Assembly (NCBI RefSeq): GCF_003797125.1
Contig: NZ_RKKE01000005.1
Coordinates: forward strand, 186,001-250,000
Direction: 5' to 3'
Length of the DNA: 64,000 nucleotides
Origin: Shewanella frigidimarina
Lineage (GTDB): Bacteria > Pseudomonadota > Gammaproteobacteria > Enterobacterales > Shewanellaceae
Part shown: in pieces, positions 36,736 through 46,521 of the stretch
Position numbering within the stretch: position 1 is the stretch's first letter
Layout of the letters: every line of letters begins with the position of its first letter
The notes under the pieces: model-generated
The model's database searches: none
Seen by the model: the letters and a program-made list of their open reading frames with translations, nothing else
What the model was told of the DNA's origin: nothing
Translations under genes and position numbers: made by a program

Positions 36736-36764
36736 GGTACAGAACAAATTGTACCGATTGGTAT
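36736..36764. promoter_or_regulatory. TetR operator-like site O2 with nested palindrome
   Basis: TGTACCGATTGGTAT (36750-36764) is the inverse of O1 with one mismatch. A second symmetry, GGTACA (36736-36741) with TGTACC (36750-36755), overlaps it. It sits just downstream of the promoter, covering the start region. Confidence 0.65.
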
Positions 36765-36844
36765 AAAAACATAGCCAAAGACAAAAGTAACGCACCCAAT
36801 AGCTTGTTAAATAACGTAAATGCTATGGATTAGAGGACAGCACC

Positions 36845-38077
36845 ATGAAGACGTTAAAATCAATTAAAATCACTTTGTTAGTAAGCCTAACGGCATTGCT
36901 ATTAGTGGCGTGCGGAAAGCAACCAGCACAACAAGCGAATACACCCGCGGCGCCTAAGGTGGATGTTGCCAACGTACTTTATGAACGCATTACCGAGTGG
37001 GATCAATTTACTGGACGCTTACAAGCACCAGAAAAGGTTACTTTGGTACCTCGCGTGTCAGGTTATATTGAATCGATTAACTTTAAAGAAGGCGCGCTAG
37101 TGCAAAAAGGCGATGTGTTATTTACCATCGACTCGAGTGTATTTACGGCTGAATATGAGCGTCTTAAAGCAGAATTAACCAGTGCAATATCTGCTAACCA
37201 ACTTGCTGAAAATGACTATGAACGGGCCAATAAGCTGTTCCATCAAAAAGCGGTTTCAGAAGAGCTTATTGATACTCGTCGCTCTAACATGCACCAAACT
37301 GCTGCCGCAGTTGCATCAGTTAAAGCCGCGTTGACCCGCGCCCAACTTAACGTTGAATATACTCATGTTACCGCCCCAATTACGGGTCGAGTTTCATACG
37401 CAAATGAAACAGCAGGTAATTATGTCACCGCCGGACAAACGCATCTCACCAGCTTAGTGTCTACATCGCATATGTACGCTTACTTCGATATAGACGAGCG
37501 AACCTATTTAAAGTATGCCGCGTTATCGTTCGAGAACAAACGTCAAAGTCCACGGTTGGGCAATAATGCAGTGGTTATGGCACTAGCAAATGAAACCAAT
37601 TTTAATCATCAGGGTGTGATCGACTTTGTCGATAATACGGTTGACCAGCAAACAGGTACTATCCGCGTTCGCGCTAATTTTGCCAACCAAGACAATCAAT
37701 TATTACCCGGCTTATTTGCCCGCATCAGCATTGCGGGTAGCGAGTCATACGACAGTATTTTAATTGACGACAAAGCCATTTTTACCGACTTAAATAACAA
37801 GTTTGTTCTGGTGGTAAATGACAAAAACACCCTTGAGTATCGTAGCGTTAGCCTAGGTGAGAAGCTTCACGGTTTACGTATTATTACTGCCGGTTTATCC
37901 CCTAGCGATACCATCGTGGTAAACAGTCTGCAGAAAGTACGCCCTAACGTTACTATTGAGCCAAACCTTACAGATATGGCCGATAGCGACAAATTAGAAG
38001 CATTACATCAAGCACAACGCCTCCTCGATAACCAGCCATTGACAGCACGCGTTGCTGATGACGCAAGTCAGGGTTAA
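36845..38077 (+). CDS. RND efflux periplasmic adaptor (MexE-like)
   Basis: 410 residues. Lipoprotein lipobox LVA-C23. Then a biotinyl/lipoyl half (YIESINFKEGALVQKGDVLFTID), an alpha hairpin (about 110-160), the second lipoyl half (VTAPITGRVSYANETAGNYVTAG) and beta-barrel and membrane-proximal domains. It links the inner-membrane pump to an outer-membrane TolC-like channel, which is not encoded here. 12 bp upstream of the pump gene, same operon. Confidence 0.93.
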   Translation: MKTLKSIKITLLVSLTALLLVACGKQPAQQANTPAAPKVDVANVLYERITEWDQFTGRLQAPEKVTLVPRVSGYIESINFKEGALVQKGDVLFTIDSSVFTAEYERLKAELTSAISANQLAENDYERANKLFHQKAVSEELIDTRRSNMHQTAAAVASVKAALTRAQLNVEYTHVTAPITGRVSYANETAGNYVTAGQTHLTSLVSTSHMYAYFDIDERTYLKYAALSFENKRQSPRLGNNAVVMALANETNFNHQGVIDFVDNTVDQQTGTIRVRANFANQDNQLLPGLFARISIAGSESYDSILIDDKAIFTDLNNKFVLVVNDKNTLEYRSVSLGEKLHGLRIITAGLSPSDTIVVNSLQKVRPNVTIEPNLTDMADSDKLEALHQAQRLLDNQPLTARVADDASQG

Positions 38078-38089
38078 GGAAACCACATA

Positions 38090-41000
38090 ATGTTGTCTCA
38101 ATTTTTTATTAAAAGACCTATTTTTGCCGCGGTGCTGTCGCTACTGTTCTTTATTTCAGGCGCGATCGCAGTATGGCAATTACCGATTACCGAGTATCCA
38201 GAGGTCGTGCCGCCAACGGTAGTGGTGACGGCAAACTACCCAGGTGCTAACCCTAAAATCATTGCTGAAACCGTTGCATCACCGCTAGAGCAAGAGATTA
38301 ACGGCGTAGAAAACATGTTGTACATGTCTTCGCAAGCCACTTCAGATGGCCGCATGACGCTAACCATCACCTTTGCGATTGGTACTGATGTTGATTTAGC
38401 TCAAACCCAAGTCCAAAGCCGGGTCGAACGAGCAAAACCTCGTTTACCAGAAGAAGTACAACGCTTAGGTATTGTCACTGAAAAATCATCACCTAGCTTA
38501 ACCATGGTGGTGCATTTAACGTCACCCGACGACCGTTACGACATGTTATACCTGTCTAACTATGCGGTATTGAAAGTAAAAGATGAATTAGCTCGTATTA
38601 CTGGTGTGGGTGCTGTGCGAGTGTTTGGCGCTGGCGACTACAGCATGCGAGTGTGGCTAGACCCTAATAAAGTAGCAGCAATCGGATTATCACCGAGTAA
38701 TATTGTTGCCGCTATTCGTGAGCAAAACCAACAAGCCGCAGCCGGCAGTTTAGGCGCGCAACCTAGTGGAGACAGTGATTTCCAATTACTGATTAACGTT
38801 AAAGGCCGTTTATCCAACGTTGAAGAGTTCGAAGACATTATTGTTAAAGTGGGTGATCAAGGTCAGATCACTCGTTTAAAAGATGTTGCCCGGGTTGAAT
38901 TAGGTGCATCGACTTACGCCCTACGCTCAATGTTAGACAATAAAGACGCGGCTGCATTACCTGTGTTCCAGGCCTCGGGCTCTAACGCGATTCAAATATC
39001 TGATGATGTCCGTTCTAAAATGGCTGAGTTGTCTAAGTCATTTCCAGAAGGCTTAACCTACGACATCGTCTACGATCCAACCGTGTTCGTGCGTGGCTCA
39101 ATTAAAGCTGTGGTACAAACACTGGTTGAAGCATTATTGCTGGTTGTATTAGTGGTAGTGCTGTTTTTACAAACGTGGCGCGCATCCATTATTCCATTAG
39201 TGGCGGTTCCAGTATCACTTGTGGGTACATTCGCCTTTATGCACCTAATGGGCTTTTCGCTGAATGCCTTATCACTGTTTGGCTTAGTGCTCGCGATTGG
39301 TATCGTGGTCGATGATGCGATTGTTGTGGTTGAAAACGTTGAGCGAAATATCTCAGACGGATTATCGCCCGTTGCTGCCACTCAAAAGGCAATGAAAGAA
39401 GTGACCGGTCCGATTATTGCCACCACCTTGGTACTGGCGGCGGTATTTATTCCAACGGCATTTATGTCAGGCTTAACCGGGCAATTTTATAAGCAGTTCG
39501 CGTTAACCATTACCATCTCCACCTTTATTTCGGCGATTAACTCGTTAACCCTTAGCCCTGCATTATCGGCATTATTGCTTAAAGGTCATCACGAGAAAAA
39601 AGATATGCTGACCCGTGGTATGGATAAGCTGCTCGGAGGCTGGTTATTTAATCCGTTTAACCGCATGTTTGCGCGTATGTCTAACGGTTACGGCTGGTTA
39701 GTGAAGAAAATCATTCGTTTTGGTGCTGTCATTGGTATTTTGTATATCGGTTTAGTCGGCTTAACAGGCTTACAGTTTGCCAATACCCCAACAGGTTATG
39801 TGCCTGGGCAAGATAAACAATATCTTATTGCCTTTGCCCAACTACCTGATGCTGCATCATTAGATCGCACTGAAGCTATCGTGAAAGAAATGTCACGTAT
39901 TGCACTAGATCAACCGGGTGTCGCCCATGCTGTAGCCTTCCCTGGTTTAAGCATTAATGGCTTTACCAATAGTACTAACAGCGCCATTTTGTTTACCCCG
40001 CTGGATGACTTTGCCGATCGCAAAGATCCATCATTATCAGCAGGTGCTATTGCTGCCGCGTTAAATCAAAAATTTGCCTCGATTAACGGCGCATTTATTG
40101 CGATTTTCCCGCCACCGCCAGTGCAAGGCTTAGGCACCATTGGTGGCTTTAGATTACAAATTCAAGATCGTGCTAATTACGGTTACGAAGAGTTGTATAA
40201 AGTGACCATGCAAGTGATGCAAAAAGCATGGACAACGCCAGAGCTAGCAGGAGTATTCTCGAGTTATCAAGTCAATGTGCCACAACTTGACGTGAACATC
40301 GATCGCACCAAAGCCAAACAGCAATCGGTGTCGTTAGACGAATTGTTTTCCACCCTGCAGGGATACATGGGTTCGGTTTACGCCAACGACTTCAACCAGT
40401 TTGGCCGTACTTATCAAGTGAACGTACAGGCAGATGAACAGTTTAGACAAACGCCTGAACAAATCGCCCAACTAAAAGTACGTAACAACCAAGGTGAAAT
40501 GGTGCCTATTGGTTCATTTATTAATGTCACCAATTCATCTGGTCCAGACCGAGTCATGCATTACAACGGTTTTACCACTGCGGAATTAAATGGTGGTGCT
40601 GCACCTGGATTTAGTAGCGGTGAGGCGCAAGCTGCAATTGAAAAGATTTTAGCTGAAACCCTACCTAATGGCATGACCTACGAGTGGACTGAGATCACCT
40701 ACCAACAAATTTTGGCAGGTAATGCAGGCGCCTATATTTACCCATTAATTATCTTGTTAGTGTTTATGGTTTTAGCCGCGCAATATGAAAGCTTAAGCTT
40801 ACCAATAGCCATTATTCTGATTATCCCAATGACGCTGTTATCGGCATTAACAGGGGTACTTATTTACGGTGGAGATAACAATATCTTTACCCAGATTGGG
40901 TTAATTGTACTAGTGGGGCTGGCAACCAAAAATGCCATTCTAATTGTTGAGTTTGCCAAAGAGTTACAAGATGATGGCATGGAACCATTGGAGGCCATAC

Positions 41001-41233
41001 TTGAAGCCGGTCGCTTACGTTTACGACCTATTTTAATGACCTCGATAGCCTTCATTATGGGTGTGGTACCTATGGTTTTTTCTAGCGGACCTGGTTCAGA
41101 AATGCGTCAAGCAATGGGTGTTGCGGTATTCTCTGGCATGATTGGGGTGACTATTTTTGGCCTTATCTTAACGCCACTGTTTTATTATGCCCTAGCAAAA
41201 CGTGGGAAAAATAAAACCGAGCTCGCCGAATAG
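38090..41233 (+). CDS. RND multidrug efflux transporter (MexF-like, HAE1)
   Basis: 1047 residues, the full RND size: twelve membrane spans in two halves with two large periplasmic domains (residues about 30-335 and 565-870). The N-terminal MLSQFFIKRPIFAAVLSL is typical of HAE1 pumps, and the proton-relay acidic pair in TM4 is visible in GLVLAIGIVVDDAIVVVENVER. Exports hydrophobic compounds using the proton gradient. Adaptor gene precedes it by 12 bp; no outer-membrane protein gene follows. The paired TetR repressor is divergent. Confidence 0.95.
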   Translation: MLSQFFIKRPIFAAVLSLLFFISGAIAVWQLPITEYPEVVPPTVVVTANYPGANPKIIAETVASPLEQEINGVENMLYMSSQATSDGRMTLTITFAIGTDVDLAQTQVQSRVERAKPRLPEEVQRLGIVTEKSSPSLTMVVHLTSPDDRYDMLYLSNYAVLKVKDELARITGVGAVRVFGAGDYSMRVWLDPNKVAAIGLSPSNIVAAIREQNQQAAAGSLGAQPSGDSDFQLLINVKGRLSNVEEFEDIIVKVGDQGQITRLKDVARVELGASTYALRSMLDNKDAAALPVFQASGSNAIQISDDVRSKMAELSKSFPEGLTYDIVYDPTVFVRGSIKAVVQTLVEALLLVVLVVVLFLQTWRASIIPLVAVPVSLVGTFAFMHLMGFSLNALSLFGLVLAIGIVVDDAIVVVENVERNISDGLSPVAATQKAMKEVTGPIIATTLVLAAVFIPTAFMSGLTGQFYKQFALTITISTFISAINSLTLSPALSALLLKGHHEKKDMLTRGMDKLLGGWLFNPFNRMFARMSNGYGWLVKKIIRFGAVIGILYIGLVGLTGLQFANTPTGYVPGQDKQYLIAFAQLPDAASLDRTEAIVKEMSRIALDQPGVAHAVAFPGLSINGFTNSTNSAILFTPLDDFADRKDPSLSAGAIAAALNQKFASINGAFIAIFPPPPVQGLGTIGGFRLQIQDRANYGYEELYKVTMQVMQKAWTTPELAGVFSSYQVNVPQLDVNIDRTKAKQQSVSLDELFSTLQGYMGSVYANDFNQFGRTYQVNVQADEQFRQTPEQIAQLKVRNNQGEMVPIGSFINVTNSSGPDRVMHYNGFTTAELNGGAAPGFSSGEAQAAIEKILAETLPNGMTYEWTEITYQQILAGNAGAYIYPLIILLVFMVLAAQYESLSLPIAIILIIPMTLLSALTGVLIYGGDNNIFTQIGLIVLVGLATKNAILIVEFAKELQDDGMEPLEAILEAGRLRLRPILMTSIAFIMGVVPMVFSSGPGSEMRQAMGVAVFSGMIGVTIFGLILTPLFYYALAKRGKNKTELAE

Positions 41234-41275
41234 GCCATAACGCACGATTAACCACGTTATTGATTCAGTGATAAC

Positions 41276-41309
41276 AAAAAAAGAGGTCACCTAAGGTGAC
41301 CTCTTTTTT
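41276..41309. terminator. Bidirectional terminator between the RND operon and scrK
   Basis: A stem AAAAAAAGAGGTCACC/GGTGACCTCTTTTTT with loop TAA. Serves both convergent units. Confidence 0.9.
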
Positions 41310-41341
41310 ATTGCGAAATAACTCATTTACACAAATTTGAT

Positions 41342-42301
41342 TCACGATTGCACTTGTTCCAAAACGGGCAGAGCAGGGAAAGCGCCTTTTGTCGTACACG
41401 TTATCGCACCACACTTAATCGCAAACTCGGCAGAAGTTTGAACGTTCACTCGATTAAGCAATTTTTGCACTAAAGGCCCAGGAGTAAAATATCCTTCATC
41501 ACGGCCGAGTTCAAATAAAAACCCTGCAACAAAGCTATCTCCGGCGGCAGTAGTATCTATGGCAACAATTTTAGGCACCGGCAACTCAAAGGAAAACTCG
41601 GCACTGTGGCATAAAACGGACTCCGCACCATTGGTCACTAAAATTAACCTCACCCCTTGCTCAATACAGAATGCTAAATAATCGTCAAATGATACCCCAC
41701 GATCTAGAGCCAAATAGAGTGCTTCTTCTTTACTCATTTTCAACAGGTGTGTGTAACCAAAACATTGCTCCACTCGAGCTGATAGCAGCCGAGTGTCTTG
41801 CCATAGTGACAAGCGCAAATTAACATCAAAACTGACTAACGTTTGTTCTTTATGCGCTTTTTTAGCACCATAGAGACTCGCGGTGAAAATGGCCTTTTCA
41901 GTAAATGTATTTGAACAAAGATGAAAAATATCAATTTGAGACCAATCGATAGCATCAAAATCAGCTTCACGGTATAGCATGTCGGCAGTGCTTTGCCGAT
42001 TAAAGCTAAACGCTCTTTCCCCTTGAGCATCTAAACTGACTAATACTGTGGCAGTAGCAGCATCTGGCACTATTGTTAAACAACTCACATCAACACCTTG
42101 TGCTGCCAATGCATCTTGCAACATCACACCATAATTATCAGCACTAATGCCACCAGCAAAAAAACTCCTGCCACCCAACTTTGCGTAACCCACGGCCACA
42201 TTAGCTGGCGCGCCGCCAGGGATCGGCTCGTGCACTAAACCAGAATGGCCCACTGGCAGTAGATCAATTAATACTTCACCAAAACTCAATAATGTACTCA
42301 T
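41342..42301 (-). CDS. scrK: Fructokinase (PfkB family)
   Basis: 319 residues. Ribokinase/PfkB fold: N-terminal PGGAPANVAVGYAKLGG and C-terminal DTTAAGDSFVAGFL with the catalytic Asp (GDS). ScrK phosphorylates fructose, which is left when sucrose phosphorylase cleaves sucrose. It is the last gene on the minus strand of the sucrose cluster. An intrinsic terminator lies directly before it (42311-42338), so expression is probably by partial read-through from the receptor gene. Confidence 0.92.
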   Translation of the reverse strand: MSTLLSFGEVLIDLLPVGHSGLVHEPIPGGAPANVAVGYAKLGGRSFFAGGISADNYGVMLQDALAAQGVDVSCLTIVPDAATATVLVSLDAQGERAFSFNRQSTADMLYREADFDAIDWSQIDIFHLCSNTFTEKAIFTASLYGAKKAHKEQTLVSFDVNLRLSLWQDTRLLSARVEQCFGYTHLLKMSKEEALYLALDRGVSFDDYLAFCIEQGVRLILVTNGAESVLCHSAEFSFELPVPKIVAIDTTAAGDSFVAGFLFELGRDEGYFTPGPLVQKLLNRVNVQTSAEFAIKCGAITCTTKGAFPALPVLEQVQS

Positions 42302-42310
42302 ATAAAATGT

Positions 42311-42338
42311 CCAAAAAAAAGCCCATTTGCATGGGCTT
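42311..42338 (-). terminator. Terminator/attenuator between the TonB receptor gene and scrK
   Basis: Stem AAGCCCAT/ATGGGCTT with TTGC loop, then eight T on the minus strand. It lies about 97 bp after the receptor stop and only about 18 bp before the scrK start; the T run ends at the scrK ribosome binding site (GGAC). It should lower scrK expression relative to the receptor. Confidence 0.85.
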
Positions 42339-42434
42339 GTTAACAGGGATTTCTAAAAACTAATGCAACCAATACCATTGCAAATAAGATGACTACAACT
42401 AACTTATTACAACTCAGGCAATGACAATGAACGA

Positions 42435-44831
42435 TTAAAACTCGTACTTAATTGTGGCACTGGTTGTACGACCGTTAATGGTTCTGGCACGAATAATATT
42501 GTTGTCGGGTACCGAACCTTCTTCGGCTTCGGTAATACCAACAGTATCAAACAAGTTATTGACGTTAAGCGCGACTGATAACACATCGGTTAGCTGGTAC
42601 GACGCAAACGCGTTCACTTGAGTGTAACCATCAAAACTTAGGTCATTGTTATCTTGAGCATAAGAATCAGTAGTACCAATCAAATTGACCCCAACAGAGC
42701 CTTTATCAAAGTTATAACGGCCCATTAGTGAGTAAATAAAATCTGCTTGGCGACGAGGAGTGTTGCCAATTACGCTGGGGTTAAGTGCATCTTTAACAAT
42801 TTCAGCATCGGTCCAGGTTACGTTACCGCGGAAGTCGAAATCGCCAACGTAGTAAGCACCTTCTAGCTCAATCCCTTTGGCTTCATATTTACGGTCAAAG
42901 AATATTTGGCTCGTGGCTTCAAAATTTTGCTCTTCGGTTTCAGAGTAAAATGCTGTCGCAAATACCGACATATTATCGTAACGATACTTCACACCCACTT
43001 CGTACTGGTCTACTTCATCAACTGAGTCTTCGTCTGAAACTGAACCATCAGGGTTCACTTTACCAAACAATAAACGGTCAGCATTAGCTCGACCACCATG
43101 GCTGATACGACCAAATGCAGCTAAATCTTCAGACACTTGGTAGTTAGCACCTAATGAGTAAGATAAGTATCCCCAGTCATAATTCACTAACTGTGGGTTA
43201 GCATTATCAATTGACGACACACTTAACTCAGGCTGAGAAATCACCCCATCACGGTTCATATCCACTTGTGATTGCACATTGCCAGCATAGTAACCACTGG
43301 CATCGCCAGAGTCATAGCGCACGCTACCGTCTAATGATAAATCGCCGAACTTAGATGACGCTGCAATATACGGGGCTTTAATGGTGTAGTCTGAATCATA
43401 ATTACGTTGGCAACAATTGCCCCAATAAGGCACGCCATAAGCGTATAAACCATTATCAGAGTAAGATGTACCATCAGCGGCAACAACATCTAAAAGTGCG
43501 GCATTATCACCTTGCACTTCCATTAAGTAAGAGTTCCACATCCACGTCATATTGATATTTTGTGTAGCAGTATAAAAACCAAAAGTGACGTTAGAATCGT
43601 CAAACGTCTTGGTTAATTTCATGTCATTGACGATAGAGCCAAAGTCATTCATGGTCACATCAAAACTGTGCACCCGCATTGCTAGGTCACTGTCAAAGGC
43701 TTGGCCTGCTTTAGCGCCGTTAGCATAAATAAGTGTCGAACCTGCGCCACCAATACTGCTAGCAATACTTGAGCTGTTAGCCACTTCTGCTGGCATTAAC
43801 GACATAAAATTACCGCTCACATCCGAGATACGGAAACGGTTTTCCACTAACCAATCGTCACCTAAATCAAATGAGGCTTCTAGTCCCACCGAGTTAACAA
43901 TCGGATTCATACCATCACGCATATCACCACGGCTAATATTGCCGTTAGCATCCAAGCGTAGGGTTGATAACATGTTAGCTGAATGAACCGTATCAGATTG
44001 AGCATCAAATCCAGGTATTGAGCTGCCATCGGAATACATTGGCATCGGCAAATAACCAATGCTTTTATCATTTAAGTGCTTTACATATAAACGCACATAA
44101 CCAGAATCAAACTCTTTGGTTAAGTTAGCTTTAATTTGGCCACCCTTGTTTGCGGTGTAACCAGGATCACGCGGACCATCACCGGTGCGCACAAAGCCAC
44201 CGATGTGAAAACGCATCGAGTCATTAATGCTGGTGCCGTATTCAAAATCAGTACGCAAAGTATCGTAATCTAGACCCACAGTAGACGAAATACTGCCAGC
44301 ATCACTGGTACCTGTTTTACTGATGACGTTAATAATACCGCCTGGTGCATTACTGGCAGCTGTTGATGCTGAACCACCACGGATTGATTCAATAGTTTGT
44401 GTTGTAGAATCAATACGTAAGAAAATATCCGCATTACCAAATGCAATATCACCAAACTGTAAAATAGGTAAGCCATCTTCTTGAATTTGCAAGAACTTAG
44501 CTCCACCTGAGGCAACAGGCAAACCGCGTACCGCAATGTTGGCGTTACCTTCACCACCAGTCGATTCAACCTTCATGCCCGGAATAATACGGAACGCTTC
44601 GGCTGATGAACGAGGTGAGCTAATGGCTAAATCTTCTGGCGACACACTGCTCACCGACACGCTCGAGTCCATTACACGTGTACCACGTGCCACACCCGTT
44701 ACCGTAATGCGCTCAAGGCCAATGGCGTCTTTCTTGGTTTCCACAGTATCTGCTTCAGCAGCCCACAAGCTCGAACTAACCATCACCGCTAGCGTACTCA
44801 ATACAAATTTTTTAGATGTGCTTATTATCAT
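42435..44831 (-). CDS. TonB-dependent outer-membrane receptor, likely for sucrose
   Basis: 798 residues. Signal peptide (1-24, ending SSLWA), plug domain starting ERITVTGVARGTRVMDSSVSV, including SIRGGSASTAASNAPGGIINVISKTG, and a C-terminal 22-strand barrel ending in the usual ...TSATIKYEF. Receptors of this type carry sugars across the outer membrane with TonB energy. Its place in the scr cluster, and the operator 142 bp upstream, point to a sucrose role. The barrel is typical of Shewanella sugar receptors. Specificity is inference. Confidence 0.88.
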   Translation of the reverse strand: MIISTSKKFVLSTLAVMVSSSLWAAEADTVETKKDAIGLERITVTGVARGTRVMDSSVSVSSVSPEDLAISSPRSSAEAFRIIPGMKVESTGGEGNANIAVRGLPVASGGAKFLQIQEDGLPILQFGDIAFGNADIFLRIDSTTQTIESIRGGSASTAASNAPGGIINVISKTGTSDAGSISSTVGLDYDTLRTDFEYGTSINDSMRFHIGGFVRTGDGPRDPGYTANKGGQIKANLTKEFDSGYVRLYVKHLNDKSIGYLPMPMYSDGSSIPGFDAQSDTVHSANMLSTLRLDANGNISRGDMRDGMNPIVNSVGLEASFDLGDDWLVENRFRISDVSGNFMSLMPAEVANSSSIASSIGGAGSTLIYANGAKAGQAFDSDLAMRVHSFDVTMNDFGSIVNDMKLTKTFDDSNVTFGFYTATQNINMTWMWNSYLMEVQGDNAALLDVVAADGTSYSDNGLYAYGVPYWGNCCQRNYDSDYTIKAPYIAASSKFGDLSLDGSVRYDSGDASGYYAGNVQSQVDMNRDGVISQPELSVSSIDNANPQLVNYDWGYLSYSLGANYQVSEDLAAFGRISHGGRANADRLLFGKVNPDGSVSDEDSVDEVDQYEVGVKYRYDNMSVFATAFYSETEEQNFEATSQIFFDRKYEAKGIELEGAYYVGDFDFRGNVTWTDAEIVKDALNPSVIGNTPRRQADFIYSLMGRYNFDKGSVGVNLIGTTDSYAQDNNDLSFDGYTQVNAFASYQLTDVLSVALNVNNLFDTVGITEAEEGSVPDNNIIRARTINGRTTSATIKYEF

Positions 44832-44972
44832 TTTTATGTCCCCACATAGAGTGTATTGATGTTGTCTTATCTCCCCATAACAACATCAGTAATATATTCA
44901 TCAATCGAACTAAGCCCCCAAACTAGCTCAGTAGCGAGTCAAAAGGTTAAGGTTAAAATTAAATTCAAGCCC

Positions 44973-44990
44973 CAACTTAATCGATTAAGT
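44973..44990. promoter_or_regulatory. ScrR operator upstream of the TonB receptor
   Basis: Perfect 18-bp palindrome AACTTAATCGATTAAGTT, identical to the site at 46472-46489. The central CG and symmetric arms are LacI-family style. It lies 142 bp upstream of the receptor start. Confidence 0.88.
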
Positions 44991-45112
44991 TACAAGTTAG
45001 CAACTAAATAGTAAATTGCAAGTACAATTTATGTTCAATTATCGTTAACAGGATTAAAAAATCGCCTAAGTAGATGTTTATTAGATTAAATATTTATAAT
45101 CGCAGAGGTTCA

Positions 45113-46333
45113 TTATTTAGCGTCAGCGGTCAACAAATGCCCTGACGGATCACGAAGCAGATTGTAGGCTGCCAATAAGCACAACATAAATGCAAAGCCG
45201 GTTGCTAAATAAAACCCGTATTTAACATGACCAAATATGTCGCCTACCACTCCCATCAACAATGGACCTAATGCAGCAGAAAGCGCAGTAAAGAATAAAA
45301 TAACCCCAGCAACCGAACCATGTTGGTCAACAGGGAAACAACTGATCCCTTTAGAATTTAATGTCGGATACATCATTGACATAAACAAGCCTGATAATGG
45401 CAATAAAATAACTGCCGCAGATATGCCATACATCATTGCACCTAGGTAACAAAGACTAATCGCTAGGCTGAACCAAAACATCACCTGCTGCCAACTGTAT
45501 CGATTGAGGATCCAACCGCCCAAGAAACGTCCCAATGCCCGCAATGTGAAAAAGATTGTTAATGCATAGGTCGCGATTAATGCTAACTCACCTTCATAGT
45601 TTAGTAACAATGTCGGCATCCATACATAAATGGCCACTTCAGTAGCAACATAAAGCCCAATCGCTAAAGAGTAGCCTAATGCGTAAGGGTTTCTCATCAT
45701 TCTAAACGTACTGGCTAGATTAATATCTTGAGTGGATGAGCGCTTAAGTTGCGGATAGTCAGCTTTATAAGCTAACCAACATAATATTAAACAAAACACC
45801 CCAGCGCCAAAATACAGATATTTCCACGACACGCCTGTTATCAATAAATAACTGACAATCGCCGGACCGACCATAGCACCCACACCGAAATAGCCTTCGA
45901 CGGTGTTCATGGTGCTTGAGTGTTGTTTTGAGTTTGTTGAAATATCACCAATTAATCCTAGCGCACCCGTTTTGAACACCCCAATAGCAATACCCACTAA
46001 CGCTAACAAACACAGAAAATAATAAAATGACTCACCTAATGCGAACATAAAACTGGCTAGCGCAAACAGCAGTAAGCCAATTAAAATTGTTATTTTTCGG
46101 CCTAACTTATCCGCCAGAAAACCCAAAAATAGCCCACTTAATGCGATAAATAGCATTGGCATGTAATGAAATGCACTCGCTTGAGACATCGATAAATCAA
46201 ATGTGTTAATCAGCTCAGGAATAATCACTCCCACCGCATCAGAAGTCATCGCGAACATAAAAAACATTAAATACGTGAGTATTCTTATCCTACTATTACC
46301 GTTATTCTCATTATCCTTCATATGGTTAACCAT
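45113..46333 (-). CDS. scrT: MFS sugar permease, likely sucrose transporter
   Basis: 406 residues from ATG 46333, which has GGTGGG nearby; an ATG at 46372 would add 13 residues. Twelve membrane spans with a cytoplasmic central loop; MFS motif LGFLADKLGRKITILIG after TM2. It is upstream of the receptor on the minus strand and divergent from scrP, sharing the operator at 46472-46489. The likely substrate is sucrose entering the cytoplasm for ScrP. Confidence 0.82.
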   Translation of the reverse strand: MVNHMKDNENNGNSRIRILTYLMFFMFAMTSDAVGVIIPELINTFDLSMSQASAFHYMPMLFIALSGLFLGFLADKLGRKITILIGLLLFALASFMFALGESFYYFLCLLALVGIAIGVFKTGALGLIGDISTNSKQHSSTMNTVEGYFGVGAMVGPAIVSYLLITGVSWKYLYFGAGVFCLILCWLAYKADYPQLKRSSTQDINLASTFRMMRNPYALGYSLAIGLYVATEVAIYVWMPTLLLNYEGELALIATYALTIFFTLRALGRFLGGWILNRYSWQQVMFWFSLAISLCYLGAMMYGISAAVILLPLSGLFMSMMYPTLNSKGISCFPVDQHGSVAGVILFFTALSAALGPLLMGVVGDIFGHVKYGFYLATGFAFMLCLLAAYNLLRDPSGHLLTADAK

Positions 46334-46471
46334 ACTTCCCACCTTATTGTTATATGTTTTCTTTGTGGTCACACAGTCTATTTATGGCGACACATTCGTC
46401 TTCTCCCACAGAAAACGAATTCAATATTTAAACAAAGCCCTTGAATAATGTTTCATATTGGTTAAATATAC

Positions 46472-46489
46472 AACTTAATCGATTAAGTT
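46472..46489. promoter_or_regulatory. ScrR operator between scrT and scrP
   Basis: Second copy of the perfect 18-bp palindrome AACTTAATCGATTAAGTT. It lies 32 bp before the scrP start and 138 bp upstream of scrT. A candidate -35/-10 for scrP (TTGAAT at 46441, TAAATA at 46463, 16-bp spacer) sits immediately upstream, so a bound repressor would overlap the start region. Confidence 0.9.
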
Positions 46490-46521
46490 TTTTTTAAATA
46501 CTTACTTTAAGAGTCACCAAC

